DNA of 64,000 nucleotides from Enterobacter kobei. GTDB taxonomy: Bacteria > Pseudomonadota > Gammaproteobacteria > Enterobacterales > Enterobacteriaceae. The stretch covers positions 3,162,001 to 3,226,000 of the forward strand of contig NZ_AP024590.1 of the NCBI RefSeq assembly GCF_018323985.1, in the 5' to 3' direction. The notes under the pieces were generated by a model, which worked only from the letters and a program-made list of their open reading frames with translations, ran no database searches and was not told the DNA's origin. Each line of letters opens with the position of its first letter. The first letter of the stretch is position 1. The translations under genes and the position numbers were made by a program. Shown one piece after another: positions 19,023-27,832 of this stretch.

Positions 19023-21071
19023 ATGAGCCGCAAGCAACTTGCCCTGCTCGAACCCGCGCTGGTTCGTCAGGCACTTTTAGATTCTTTTCGCAAATTAAGC
19101 CCGCGTGCGCAGTGGCGTAACCCGGTGATGTTTATCGTCTGGCTGGGCAGCGTGCTCACCACCCTGCTGTGCGTGGCGATGGCGACCGGGCATCTGGCGG
19201 GCAGCGCCGGGTTCACCGGCACCATCAGCGTCTGGCTGTGGTTTACCGTGCTGTTCGCCAACTTTGCCGAAGCGCTGGCGGAGGGCCGCAGTAAAGCGCA
19301 GGCCAACAGCCTGAAAGGGGTACAGAAAACCGCGTTTGCCCGCAAACTGCGCGCCCCGCGTCACGATGCTCAACAGGATCAGGTGCCCGCTGCCGATCTG
19401 CGCAAGGGCGATATTGTGCTGGTAGAAGCCGGGGACATTATCCCCTGCGACGGCGAAGTCATCGAGGGCGGCGCGTCGGTGGACGAAAGCGCCATTACCG
19501 GCGAATCCGCACCGGTGATCCGTGAGTCCGGCGGCGATTTTGCCTCGGTCACCGGGGGGACCCGCATACTTTCCGACTGGCTGGTGATCCAGTGCAGCGT
19601 TAACCCAGGCGAAACCTTCCTTGATCGGATGATCGCCATGGTCGAAGGCGCGCAACGCCGCAAAACGCCGAACGAAATCGCGCTGACCATTCTGCTGGTG
19701 GCGCTGACCATCGTCTTCCTGCTGGCAACAGCGACGCTGTGGCCATTCTCGGCTTACGGCGGCACGGCGGTCAGCGTGACGGTGCTGGTGGCGCTGCTGG
19801 TATGCCTGATCCCGACCACCATCGGCGGGCTGTTATCCGCCATCGGCGTGGCGGGGATGAGCCGTATGCTGGGCGCGAACGTGATCGCCACCAGTGGCCG
19901 CGCGGTGGAAGCGGCTGGCGATGTCGATGTGCTGTTGCTGGATAAAACCGGCACCATCACCCTCGGCAACCGTCAGGCCTCGGCCTTCCTGCCGGTCAAC
20001 GGCGTGGAAGAACGGACGCTGGCAGACGCCGCGCAGCTCTCCTCGCTGGCGGATGAAACCCCGGAAGGCCGCAGCATCGTGATCCTCGCCCGTCAGCGTT
20101 TCAATCTGCGCGAGCGGGATATTCAGAGCCTGAACGCCACTTTTGTGCCCTTCACTGCCCAGACGCGCATGAGCGGCATCAATATTCAGGATCGCATGAT
20201 CCGCAAAGGCTCCGTGGATGCGTTGCGCCGCCATATCGAGGCCAACGGCGGTCACTTCCCGCCGGATGTCGATGCGCTGGTGGAAACGGTCGCCCGTCAG
20301 GGCTCTACGCCGCTGGTGGTGGCAGACGGCGCCAGGGTGCTCGGCGTGATCGCCCTGAAAGATATCGTCAAAGGCGGCATCAAAGCGCGTTTCGCCCAGT
20401 TGCGCGCCATGGGTATCAAAACGGTGATGATCACCGGCGATAACCGGCTGACCGCTGCGGCTATTGCCGCCGAAGCGGGTGTCGATGATTTCCTCGCCGA
20501 AGCGACGCCGGAAGCGAAGCTGGCGCTGATCCGCCAGTATCAGTCTGATGGTCGTCTGGTGGCGATGACCGGCGACGGTACAAACGATGCCCCGGCGCTG
20601 GCGCAGGCAGATGTGGCGGTGGCGATGAACTCCGGTACCCAGGCCGCGAAAGAGGCGGGTAACATGGTGGATCTGGACTCAAACCCCACCAAGCTCATCG
20701 AAGTGGTGCATATCGGTAAACAAATGCTGATGACGCGAGGCTCGCTCACCACATTTAGTATCGCCAACGACGTAGCGAAGTATTTCGCCATTATCCCGGC
20801 GGCGTTCGCGGTGACGTATCCGCAGTTAAATGCGCTTAATGTGATGCACCTGCACTCCCCGGCGTCGGCGATTTTAAGCGCGGTGATCTTTAACGCGCTG
20901 ATCATCGTGTTTCTCATTCCGCTGGCGCTGAAAGGCGTGAGCTATAAACCCCTGAGCGCCTCCGCCATGCTGCGCCGTAATCTGTGGATTTACGGCCTCG
21001 GTGGCCTGGTGGTGCCGTTTATCGGCATCAAGCTGATTGATCTGCTGTTGTCGCTCACCGGTCTGGTGTAA
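19023..21071 (+). CDS. kdpB: K+-transporting P-type ATPase catalytic subunit KdpB
   Basis: KdpB is the ATP-hydrolysing P-type subunit of the Kdp pump. The 682-residue product, same length as E. coli, has the actuator loop TGES, the phosphorylation motif DKTGTIT with the acceptor aspartate at about residue 307, the nucleotide-binding segment KGS, and the hinge motif MTGDGTNDAPALAQAD. Several membrane helices flank these domains. It lies in the kdpFABC operon, 11 bases before kdpC. Confidence 0.98.
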   Translation: MSRKQLALLEPALVRQALLDSFRKLSPRAQWRNPVMFIVWLGSVLTTLLCVAMATGHLAGSAGFTGTISVWLWFTVLFANFAEALAEGRSKAQANSLKGVQKTAFARKLRAPRHDAQQDQVPAADLRKGDIVLVEAGDIIPCDGEVIEGGASVDESAITGESAPVIRESGGDFASVTGGTRILSDWLVIQCSVNPGETFLDRMIAMVEGAQRRKTPNEIALTILLVALTIVFLLATATLWPFSAYGGTAVSVTVLVALLVCLIPTTIGGLLSAIGVAGMSRMLGANVIATSGRAVEAAGDVDVLLLDKTGTITLGNRQASAFLPVNGVEERTLADAAQLSSLADETPEGRSIVILARQRFNLRERDIQSLNATFVPFTAQTRMSGINIQDRMIRKGSVDALRRHIEANGGHFPPDVDALVETVARQGSTPLVVADGARVLGVIALKDIVKGGIKARFAQLRAMGIKTVMITGDNRLTAAAIAAEAGVDDFLAEATPEAKLALIRQYQSDGRLVAMTGDGTNDAPALAQADVAVAMNSGTQAAKEAGNMVDLDSNPTKLIEVVHIGKQMLMTRGSLTTFSIANDVAKYFAIIPAAFAVTYPQLNALNVMHLHSPASAILSAVIFNALIIVFLIPLALKGVSYKPLSASAMLRRNLWIYGLGGLVVPFIGIKLIDLLLSLTGLV

Positions 21072-21082
21072 GGATCCTGAAA

Positions 21083-21664
21083 ATGGCTGTTTTACGTCCT
21101 GCTGTCCTGCTGTTGTTATTCTTAACCTTGATCACCGGCGGGCTGTACCCGCTGGTGACTACCGTGCTCGGTCAGTGGTGGTTCCGCGACCAGGCGCACG
21201 GCTCGCTGATCCGCGTGGAAGATGACGTGCGTGGCTCACGACTGATCGGGCAGAACTTTAGCGCGCCGGGATATTTTCACGGCCGCCCTTCTGTAACGTC
21301 AGATTCGCCTTATAATCCGCTGGCGTCCGGCGGCAGTAATCTGGCCGCCAGCAATCCGGCGCTGGATACGGCGATCCGCGAACGCGTCGCCGCGCTGCGG
21401 GCGGCTAACCCGCAGGCTGATGCGCGCGTGCCGGTCGAACTGGTCACCGCCTCGGCGAGCGGGCTGGATTACGGCCTGTCTCCGGCGGCGGTACGCTGGC
21501 AGATCCCACGCGTGGCGCAGGCTCGCGGCCTGTCGCCGCAGGTCATTTCGCAGTTAGTCGAACGGCATACGCAGCAACCGCTGATCGCGTTTAGCGGCGA
21601 GCCGGTGGTGAATATCGTTGAGTTAAACCTCGCGCTGGACGCGCTTAAGGATAATCCTGAATGA
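21083..21664 (+). CDS. kdpC: K+-transporting ATPase subunit KdpC
   Basis: KdpC is a single-span periplasm-facing subunit required for assembly of KdpFABC. The 193-residue protein has one N-terminal membrane helix (about 5-28) followed by a soluble domain with the family motifs GQNFSAPGYFHGRPS, GSNLAASNP and DYGLSPAAVRWQIPRVA. Its end overlaps the start of kdpD by four bases, ATGA style. Confidence 0.96.
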   Translation: MAVLRPAVLLLLFLTLITGGLYPLVTTVLGQWWFRDQAHGSLIRVEDDVRGSRLIGQNFSAPGYFHGRPSVTSDSPYNPLASGGSNLAASNPALDTAIRERVAALRAANPQADARVPVELVTASASGLDYGLSPAAVRWQIPRVAQARGLSPQVISQLVERHTQQPLIAFSGEPVVNIVELNLALDALKDNPE

Positions 21665-24348
21665 CAGACGAGCCGTTGCGCCCGGATCCCGACCGCCTGC
21701 TGGAACAGGCCGCTGCCCCCCATCGCGGCAAGCTGAAGGTCTTTTTTGGTGCCTGTGCCGGGGTCGGCAAAACCTTCGCCATGCTGGCAGAAGCGCAGCG
21801 CCTGCGGGCGCAGGGGCTGGATATTCTTATCGGCGTGGTGGAAACCCATGGCCGTCAGGAAACCGCCGCGATGCTGGAGGGGCTGGCGACGCTGCCGCCC
21901 CGCCGTATCGCTCACCGGCGGCGGGAGCTGGATGAGTTTGACCTGGACGCCGCCCTTGCGCGACGTCCGGCGTTGATTTTAATGGACGAGCTGGCGCATA
22001 CCAATGCGCCCGGCTCACGCCATCCGAAACGCTGGCAGGATGTCGAGGAGTTACTGGAAGCGGGCATTGATGTATTCACCACCGTCAATGTGCAGCATCT
22101 GGAGAGCCTCAACGATGTGGTCAGTGGCGTCACCGGGATCCAGGTGCGGGAAACCGTGCCGGATCCCTTTTTTGATACCGCCGACGAGGTGGTGCTGGTG
22201 GATCTCCCGCCGGACGATCTGCGTCAGCGTCTGCACGACGGCAAGGTCTATTTTGGTGGCCAGGCCGAACGCGCTATCGAACACTTCTTTCGCAAAGGTA
22301 ATCTGATTGCGCTGCGCGAACTGGCGCTGCGCCGTACCGCCGATCGGGTCGATTCGCAAATGCGCGCCTTTCGCGGTCGCCCCGGTGAGGAGAAAGTCTG
22401 GCACACCCGCGATGCCATTTTGCTGTGCATCGGCCACGGCAGCGGCAATGAAAAACTGGTGCGTACCGCTGCCCGACTGGCGGCCAGACTCGGCAGCGAG
22501 TGGCATGCGGTGTATGTCGAAACCCCCGGGCTGCATAAACTGCCGGAAGCGCAGCGCCGGGCGATCCTCAGCGCGTTACGCTTAGCCCAGGAGCTGGGGG
22601 CAGAAACCGCCACCCTTGCAGATCCGCAGCAGGAAAAGGCGATTGTGCGCTACGCCCGGGAGCATAATCTCGGCAAAATTATCACCGGTCGCCGCAGCGC
22701 GCGCCATTTCTGGCAGCATGAAACCTTTGCCGAACGGCTGGCCCGTCAGGCTCCCGATCTCGATTTAATGATCGTCGCCCTCGAAGACAGACCCGCGCCC
22801 GCCGCCGCCCGCACCGCAGACAGCCGTCCGTGGCTGGATCGCTGGCGCGTTCAGCTGACCGGCACGCTGGTGGCCGCCGGGCTGTGCGCGCTGATCACGC
22901 TGATCGCCAGCCAATGGCTGATAGCATTTGATGCCGCTAACCTGGTGATGCTCTACCTGCTGGGGGTGGTGATCGTCGCGCTGTTTTATGGCCGCTGGCC
23001 GTCGGTGCTGGCGACGGTGATCAACGTGGTCAGCTTCGATCTGTTTTTCATCGCCCCGCGCGGCACGCTGGCGGTGTCGGATGTGCAGTATCTGCTGACG
23101 TTCGGGGTGATGCTCACCGTCGGGCTGGTGATTGGGAATCTTACCGCAGGCGTGCGCTATCAGGCACGGGTGGCGCGGTATCGCGAGCAGCGCACCCGGC
23201 ATCTGTATGAACTGTCAAAAGCGCTGGCCGCCGGGCGTAACGAGCGCGACATCGCCGCCACCAGCGAGGCTTTCATTCGCTCCACCTTTCACGCGCAAAG
23301 CCAGTTGCTGATCGCCGGACCTGGCGGCACGCTCACCGCCCTCACCCGCCAGCCGGGTCTGACGCCCTGGGATGATGCCATCGCCCAGTGGAGTTATAGC
23401 AAAGGGCAGCCAGCGGGGGCGGGCACCGATACGCTGCCCGGCGTGCCCTATCAGATTTTGCCGCTGAAAAGCGCCGATAAAACCCGCGGCCTGGTGGTGG
23501 TGGAGCCGGCCAGCCTGCGCCAGTTGATGATCCCCGAGCAGCAACGCCTGCTGGAGACGTTCACCCTGCTGGTGGCGAACGCACTTGAACGACTGGCACT
23601 CACCGCCAGCGAGCAGCAATCCCGGCTGGCGAGCGAGCGGGAAAGCGTGCGCAATGCGCTGCTGGCGGCGCTGTCCCACGATCTGCGTACGCCGCTGACG
23701 GTACTGTTTGGTCAGGCGGAGATCCTGACGCTGGATCTGGCCAGCGAAGGCTCGCCCCATGCCACCCAGGCCAGCGAAATTCGCCAGCATGTGCTGAACA
23801 CCACGCGGCTGGTGAATAATCTGCTGGATATGGCGCGCATTCAGTCCGGCGGTTTTAACCTGAAAAAAGAGTGGCTGACGCTGGAAGAGGTGATCGGCAG
23901 CGCGCTGCGCACCATGGAGGCGCTGCCGGGCAGCCCGCAGATCGCTCTTGAAATGCCCGACCCGCTGATGCTGGTGCATATCGACGGGCCGCTGTTCGAA
24001 CGGGTGTTGATTAATCTGCTGGAAAACGCCCTGAAATACGCCGGGCCGACGGCGCAGATCGGCATTTCCGCCCGCGTGGAGAAGGAGGAATTCCGGCTGG
24101 CGGTGTGGGATAACGGCCCAGGTATTCCCAAGGGGCAACAGGCGAGTATTTTTGATAAATTTGCCCGGGGACATAAAGAGTCGGCGATCCCCGGCGTCGG
24201 CCTCGGGCTGGCGATTTGCCAGGCGATTGTCAGCGTGCACGGCGGCACTATCACCGCCGCTAACCGTCCAGAGGGCGGCGCCTGCTTCTGTGTTACACTG
24301 CCGCAGGGCGCGCCCCCGGCCCTGACTGAACTCCCCGAGGATCTGTGA
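21661..24348 (+). CDS. kdpD: Sensor histidine kinase KdpD
   Basis: KdpD senses K+ limitation and osmotic stress and controls phosphorylation of KdpE. The 895-residue protein starts with the cytoplasmic KdpD domain, which has a Walker A motif GACAGVGKT (about residues 30-38) and a Walker B-like LILMDELAHTN. A USP-like domain (about 250-370) follows, then four membrane helices (about 400-500), a GAF-like segment, and the kinase core with phospho-acceptor H in ALSHDLRTPLTV, N box NLLENALKYAG and G boxes DNGPGIP and GVGLGLAIC. It overlaps kdpC and kdpE by four bases each. Confidence 0.97.
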   Translation: MTDEPLRPDPDRLLEQAAAPHRGKLKVFFGACAGVGKTFAMLAEAQRLRAQGLDILIGVVETHGRQETAAMLEGLATLPPRRIAHRRRELDEFDLDAALARRPALILMDELAHTNAPGSRHPKRWQDVEELLEAGIDVFTTVNVQHLESLNDVVSGVTGIQVRETVPDPFFDTADEVVLVDLPPDDLRQRLHDGKVYFGGQAERAIEHFFRKGNLIALRELALRRTADRVDSQMRAFRGRPGEEKVWHTRDAILLCIGHGSGNEKLVRTAARLAARLGSEWHAVYVETPGLHKLPEAQRRAILSALRLAQELGAETATLADPQQEKAIVRYAREHNLGKIITGRRSARHFWQHETFAERLARQAPDLDLMIVALEDRPAPAAARTADSRPWLDRWRVQLTGTLVAAGLCALITLIASQWLIAFDAANLVMLYLLGVVIVALFYGRWPSVLATVINVVSFDLFFIAPRGTLAVSDVQYLLTFGVMLTVGLVIGNLTAGVRYQARVARYREQRTRHLYELSKALAAGRNERDIAATSEAFIRSTFHAQSQLLIAGPGGTLTALTRQPGLTPWDDAIAQWSYSKGQPAGAGTDTLPGVPYQILPLKSADKTRGLVVVEPASLRQLMIPEQQRLLETFTLLVANALERLALTASEQQSRLASERESVRNALLAALSHDLRTPLTVLFGQAEILTLDLASEGSPHATQASEIRQHVLNTTRLVNNLLDMARIQSGGFNLKKEWLTLEEVIGSALRTMEALPGSPQIALEMPDPLMLVHIDGPLFERVLINLLENALKYAGPTAQIGISARVEKEEFRLAVWDNGPGIPKGQQASIFDKFARGHKESAIPGVGLGLAICQAIVSVHGGTITAANRPEGGACFCVTLPQGAPPALTELPEDL

Positions 24349-25022
24349 TAAGCGTACTGATTGTTGAAGATGAACAGGCCATTGTCCGCTTTCTGCGCAC
24401 CGCGCTGGAGGCCGATGGCCTGCGCGTTTACGACGCCGGAACCTTACAGCGCGGCCTGTTAGAAGCCGCCACCCGCAAGCCCGATCTGGTGATCCTTGAC
24501 CTCGGGCTGCCGGACGGCGACGGTATCGATTTTATCCGCGATCTGCGCCAGTGGAGCCAGGTGCCGGTGCTGGTGCTGTCGGCGCGCATTGAGGAGAGCG
24601 ACAAGATCGCCGCCCTCGATGCCGGTGCCGACGATTATCTCAGCAAGCCGTTTGGTATTGGCGAATTACAGGCGCGCCTGCGGGTGGCGTTGCGTCGTCA
24701 TGCTGGCACGCGGCAAAGCGATCCGCTGGTTAGCTTTTCCGATATTCAGGTCGATCTGGCGGCCCGGCGCATTACGCGCAATGATGAAGAGATCCACCTG
24801 ACGCCCATTGAGTTTCGCCTGCTGGCGGTGCTGCTAAATAACCACGGCAAAGTGCTGACCCAGCGCCAGCTCTTAAGCCAGGTGTGGGGGCCGAATGCCG
24901 TCGAGCACAGTCATTATCTGCGCATCTATATGGGCCATTTGCGTCAGAAGCTGGAAAGCGATCCGGCGCGCCCGCGTCATCTGTTAACGGAAACCGGTAT
25001 CGGCTATCGCTTTATGCTGTAA
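24345..25022 (+). CDS. kdpE: Response regulator KdpE (OmpR family)
   Basis: KdpE activates kdpFABC when phosphorylated. The 225-residue product has a receiver domain with acidic pocket EDE, phospho-acceptor aspartate in LVILDLGLPDGDG (about D52) and conserved K in YLSKPFGI. A C-terminal OmpR-type winged helix follows (about 125-225). The start is a GTG inside the kdpD stop region (GTGA overlap), needed to keep the E. coli-like N terminus SVLIVEDEQ. Confidence 0.96.
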   Translation: MISVLIVEDEQAIVRFLRTALEADGLRVYDAGTLQRGLLEAATRKPDLVILDLGLPDGDGIDFIRDLRQWSQVPVLVLSARIEESDKIAALDAGADDYLSKPFGIGELQARLRVALRRHAGTRQSDPLVSFSDIQVDLAARRITRNDEEIHLTPIEFRLLAVLLNNHGKVLTQRQLLSQVWGPNAVEHSHYLRIYMGHLRQKLESDPARPRHLLTETGIGYRFML

Positions 25023-25082
25023 ACGGCTTTTGTTAACGTCTGTTTTCTTGCAGATGAATAAAAACCTACCTTTCCTCCTCGC

Positions 25083-25135
25083 TTTATTCATTTATTCCCG
25101 GCCCGCTGCGCCAGCAATTTAAATAAATGAATAAA
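25083..25135. repeat. 14-bp perfect inverted repeat between kdpE and speFL
   Basis: TTTATTCATTTATT (25083-25096) and its exact complement AATAAATGAATAAA (25122-25135) can form a 14-bp A/T stem with a 25-base loop. No T-run follows on the plus strand. It may protect the 3' end of the kdp transcript or act in the speF upstream region; its role is unknown. The rest of the 300-bp gap before speFL is A/T-rich and I see no gene there. Confidence 0.6.
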
Positions 25136-25329
25136 TCCGCAATAAATAACAAAATTAAATTTATAACATCCAGTTAACTTTTAATTACATTCAGGCGTTT
25201 TGCACTGCGCTATTCACTTTTTACGACTAATTATTTCTGATCTGCGCCGTTATTGTTGATCATCCTCACAGACTTGCCCTATTTCCAGGATAAAATGACC
25301 ACGCTTTCAAACAGCAAAAGGATTTTATT

Positions 25330-25434
25330 ATGGAAAACAACAGCAGGCTGATGCCACATATCAGACGCACCACCCATATTATGATGTTTGCCCACCGTAA
25401 CAGCTTTGACTTTCATTTCTTTAACGCCCGATAA
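25330..25434 (+). CDS. speFL: Ornithine-sensing leader peptide SpeFL
   Basis: This 34-codon upstream frame encodes MENNSRLMPHIRRTTHIM, then MFAHRNSFDFHFFNAR. It agrees with the E. coli/Salmonella arrest peptide SpeFL at nearly every residue, including the HIRR and HRNSFDFHFFNAR segments that capture ornithine in the ribosome tunnel. In those species ornithine stalls the ribosome at the end of the frame, blocks Rho and induces speF-potE. An AAAAGGA ribosome-binding site lies just before the ATG. It is followed by a leader of about 200 nt up to speF. Confidence 0.93.
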   Translation: MENNSRLMPHIRRTTHIMMFAHRNSFDFHFFNAR

Positions 25435-25633
25435 CCGTTCCGGTTTCGGGTCTGCCCTTTTTTCCTGATTTCAGCGAGTTAGCTGACGTCTGGTTTCGTG
25501 CACGCCCAACATAAATAAAAATAACGTTTTCACTGGGGTTTATTCTCCGGCGCTGACGCTTATTTAAAAAATTATACCAATTCCCCTTACGGGAATTGCG
25601 GGACGCCCTGTCCCTTTAAAACAAGGAATGATT
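25435..25633 (+). promoter_or_regulatory. speF leader between speFL and speF
   Basis: This transcribed spacer of about 200 nt follows speFL. The stretch CGGTTTCGGGTCTGCCC just after the speFL stop and the later A/T-rich part match, in position, the region where Rho-dependent attenuation is relieved by SpeFL stalling in E. coli and Salmonella. The speF ribosome-binding site AAGGA is at 25623-25627. Confidence 0.6.
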
Positions 25634-27832
25634 ATGCAACGCTTAAAAATTGCGGTCAGCCGCGCCTGTCCGGACTGTTTTACCACGCAACGTGAAGTAG
25701 TAAATGTTAACGATACCGATTATATGGATGTCGCCGCGGTCGTCCTATCCATTAACGATATTTATAAAGGCATCGTCGAAGAAATAGAAGAAACCGGCTT
25801 TGGCATTCCGCTTTTTGTTGTCAGCCATGAAGGGGAATTTGTACCGGCGGAGTATCTGGCGCGCATTCAGGGGGTATTTGAATATCAGGATGCCTGCCAT
25901 GATTATTATGGTCGCCAGCTTGAAGCCGCTGCCCAAAAATATGAGCGTGCCTTACGTCCGCCCTTTTTCAGCGCATTAGTGGATTACGTAAAACAGGGAA
26001 ACAGCGCCTTTGATTGCCCCGGTCATCAGGGGGGGCAGTTCTTTCGTCGCCACCCCGCCGGTAACCAGTTTGTCGATTTCTTTGGCGAAACGCTGTTCCG
26101 CTCGGATCTCTGTAATGCCGATGTGGCGATGGGCGATTTACTGATCCATGAAGGCGCGCCCTGCATTGCCCAGCAGCACGCGGCAAAAGTCTTTAACGCC
26201 GATAAAACCTATTTCGTGCTCAACGGTACCTCGTCGTCCAATAAAGTGGTGCTGAACGCGCTGCTGGCACCCGGGGCTCTGGTGCTGTTCGACCGAAATA
26301 ACCATAAATCCAACCACCACGGCGCGCTGCTCCAGGCTGGCGCGACGCCGGTCTATCTGGAAACGGCGCGTAACCCCTACGGCTTTATCGGCGGTATTGA
26401 CGCGCACTGTTTTGAAGAGACGTATCTGCGTGAGCAGATTGCGGAAGTCGCGCCGCAACACAGGAATACGCCACGGCCGTTCCGTCTGGCGGTGATCCAG
26501 CTTGGCACCTACGATGGCACCATTTATAACGCGCGTCAGGTGGTGGATAAGATCGGGCATCTGTGCGATTACATTCTGTTTGACTCGGCGTGGGTCGGCT
26601 ACGAGCAGTTTATCCCGATGATGGCCGACTGCTCGCCACTGCTGCTGGAACTGAATGAAAACGATCCGGGCATTCTGGTCACCCAGTCGGTGCATAAGCA
26701 GCAGGCCGGTTTTTCCCAGACCTCGCAGATCCATAAAAAAGACAGCCATATCAAGGGCCAGCCGCGCTATGTGCCGCATAAACGCCTGAACAATGCCTTT
26801 ATGATGCACGCCTCCACCAGCCCGTTTTATCCGCTGTTTGCAGCACTGGACGTTAATGCCCGTATGCATGAGGGCGAAAGCGGCAAGCGGATGTGGATGC
26901 GCTGCGTCGAACAGGGCGTAGAGGCGCGCAAAATGATCCTGCAAAACTGCAAGTTTATTCGCCCCTTTGTACCCGCCACCGTCGATGGTCGCCCGTGGGA
27001 AACCTTCGAGACGCACGATATTTGCCGCGAACTGCGCTTCTTCCATTTCGTACCGGGGGAAAACTGGCACGCCTTTGAAGGCTACGCGCCGCATCAGTAT
27101 TTTGTCGATCCCTGCAAACTGCTGCTCACCACGCCGGGCATCAACGCCCGCACCGGTGAGTACGACCGCTTCGGCGTGCCGGCCACCATTCTGGCGAACT
27201 ATCTGCGTGAGAACGCCATCGTGCCGGAGAAGTGCGATTTGAACTCGATCCTCTTCCTGCTCACCCCGGCGGAAGGCATGGGCAAGCTTCAGCAACTGGT
27301 GTCGCAACTGGTGCAGTTCGAGAAGCTGCTGGAAAACGATGCGCCGTTGCAGGAGGTGCTGCCGTCGCTCTATCGCCAGCATCAGCAGCGTTATGAAGGC
27401 TACACGCTGCGCCAGCTGTGTCAGGAAATGCACGATCTCTATGCGCGTAACAACGTTAAACAGCTGCAAAAAGAGATGTTCCGTAAAGATCACTTCCCGA
27501 TGGTGAAAATGAATCCGCAGGCGGCGAACTATGCCTATATCCGTGGCGAGGTGGAGCTGGTGTCGCTGCGCGATGCCGAAGGGCGAATTGCCGCGGAAGG
27601 CGCGCTCCCCTACCCGCCGGGGGTGCTGTGCGTCGTTCCCGGTGAGATTTGGGGCGGCGCGGTGCTGCATTACTTTGCTGCGCTGGAAGAAGGCATCAAT
27701 CTGCTGCCGGGCTTTGCGCCAGAACTGCAGGGCGTGTACCTGAAAGAGATCGACGGACGCAAACAGGTCTGGTGCTACGTCATTAAGCCGCAAACCGCTG
27801 AACCGGCGCTGTTAAAGGGGGAAACATTATGA
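25634..27832 (+). CDS. speF: Inducible ornithine decarboxylase
   Basis: SpeF decarboxylates ornithine to putrescine, consuming a proton, as part of acid stress response and polyamine supply. It is a PLP fold-type I decarboxylase with an N-terminal wing domain, PLP lysine in SVHKQQAGFSQTSQIH and conserved GTSSSNKVVLNA. I take the second ATG (25634), six bases after AAGGA, giving 732 residues as in E. coli. The first ATG directly abuts the ribosome-binding site. The N-terminal 100 residues diverge more from E. coli than the rest. It overlaps potE by four bases. Confidence 0.96.
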   Translation: MQRLKIAVSRACPDCFTTQREVVNVNDTDYMDVAAVVLSINDIYKGIVEEIEETGFGIPLFVVSHEGEFVPAEYLARIQGVFEYQDACHDYYGRQLEAAAQKYERALRPPFFSALVDYVKQGNSAFDCPGHQGGQFFRRHPAGNQFVDFFGETLFRSDLCNADVAMGDLLIHEGAPCIAQQHAAKVFNADKTYFVLNGTSSSNKVVLNALLAPGALVLFDRNNHKSNHHGALLQAGATPVYLETARNPYGFIGGIDAHCFEETYLREQIAEVAPQHRNTPRPFRLAVIQLGTYDGTIYNARQVVDKIGHLCDYILFDSAWVGYEQFIPMMADCSPLLLELNENDPGILVTQSVHKQQAGFSQTSQIHKKDSHIKGQPRYVPHKRLNNAFMMHASTSPFYPLFAALDVNARMHEGESGKRMWMRCVEQGVEARKMILQNCKFIRPFVPATVDGRPWETFETHDICRELRFFHFVPGENWHAFEGYAPHQYFVDPCKLLLTTPGINARTGEYDRFGVPATILANYLRENAIVPEKCDLNSILFLLTPAEGMGKLQQLVSQLVQFEKLLENDAPLQEVLPSLYRQHQQRYEGYTLRQLCQEMHDLYARNNVKQLQKEMFRKDHFPMVKMNPQAANYAYIRGEVELVSLRDAEGRIAAEGALPYPPGVLCVVPGEIWGGAVLHYFAALEEGINLLPGFAPELQGVYLKEIDGRKQVWCYVIKPQTAEPALLKGETL

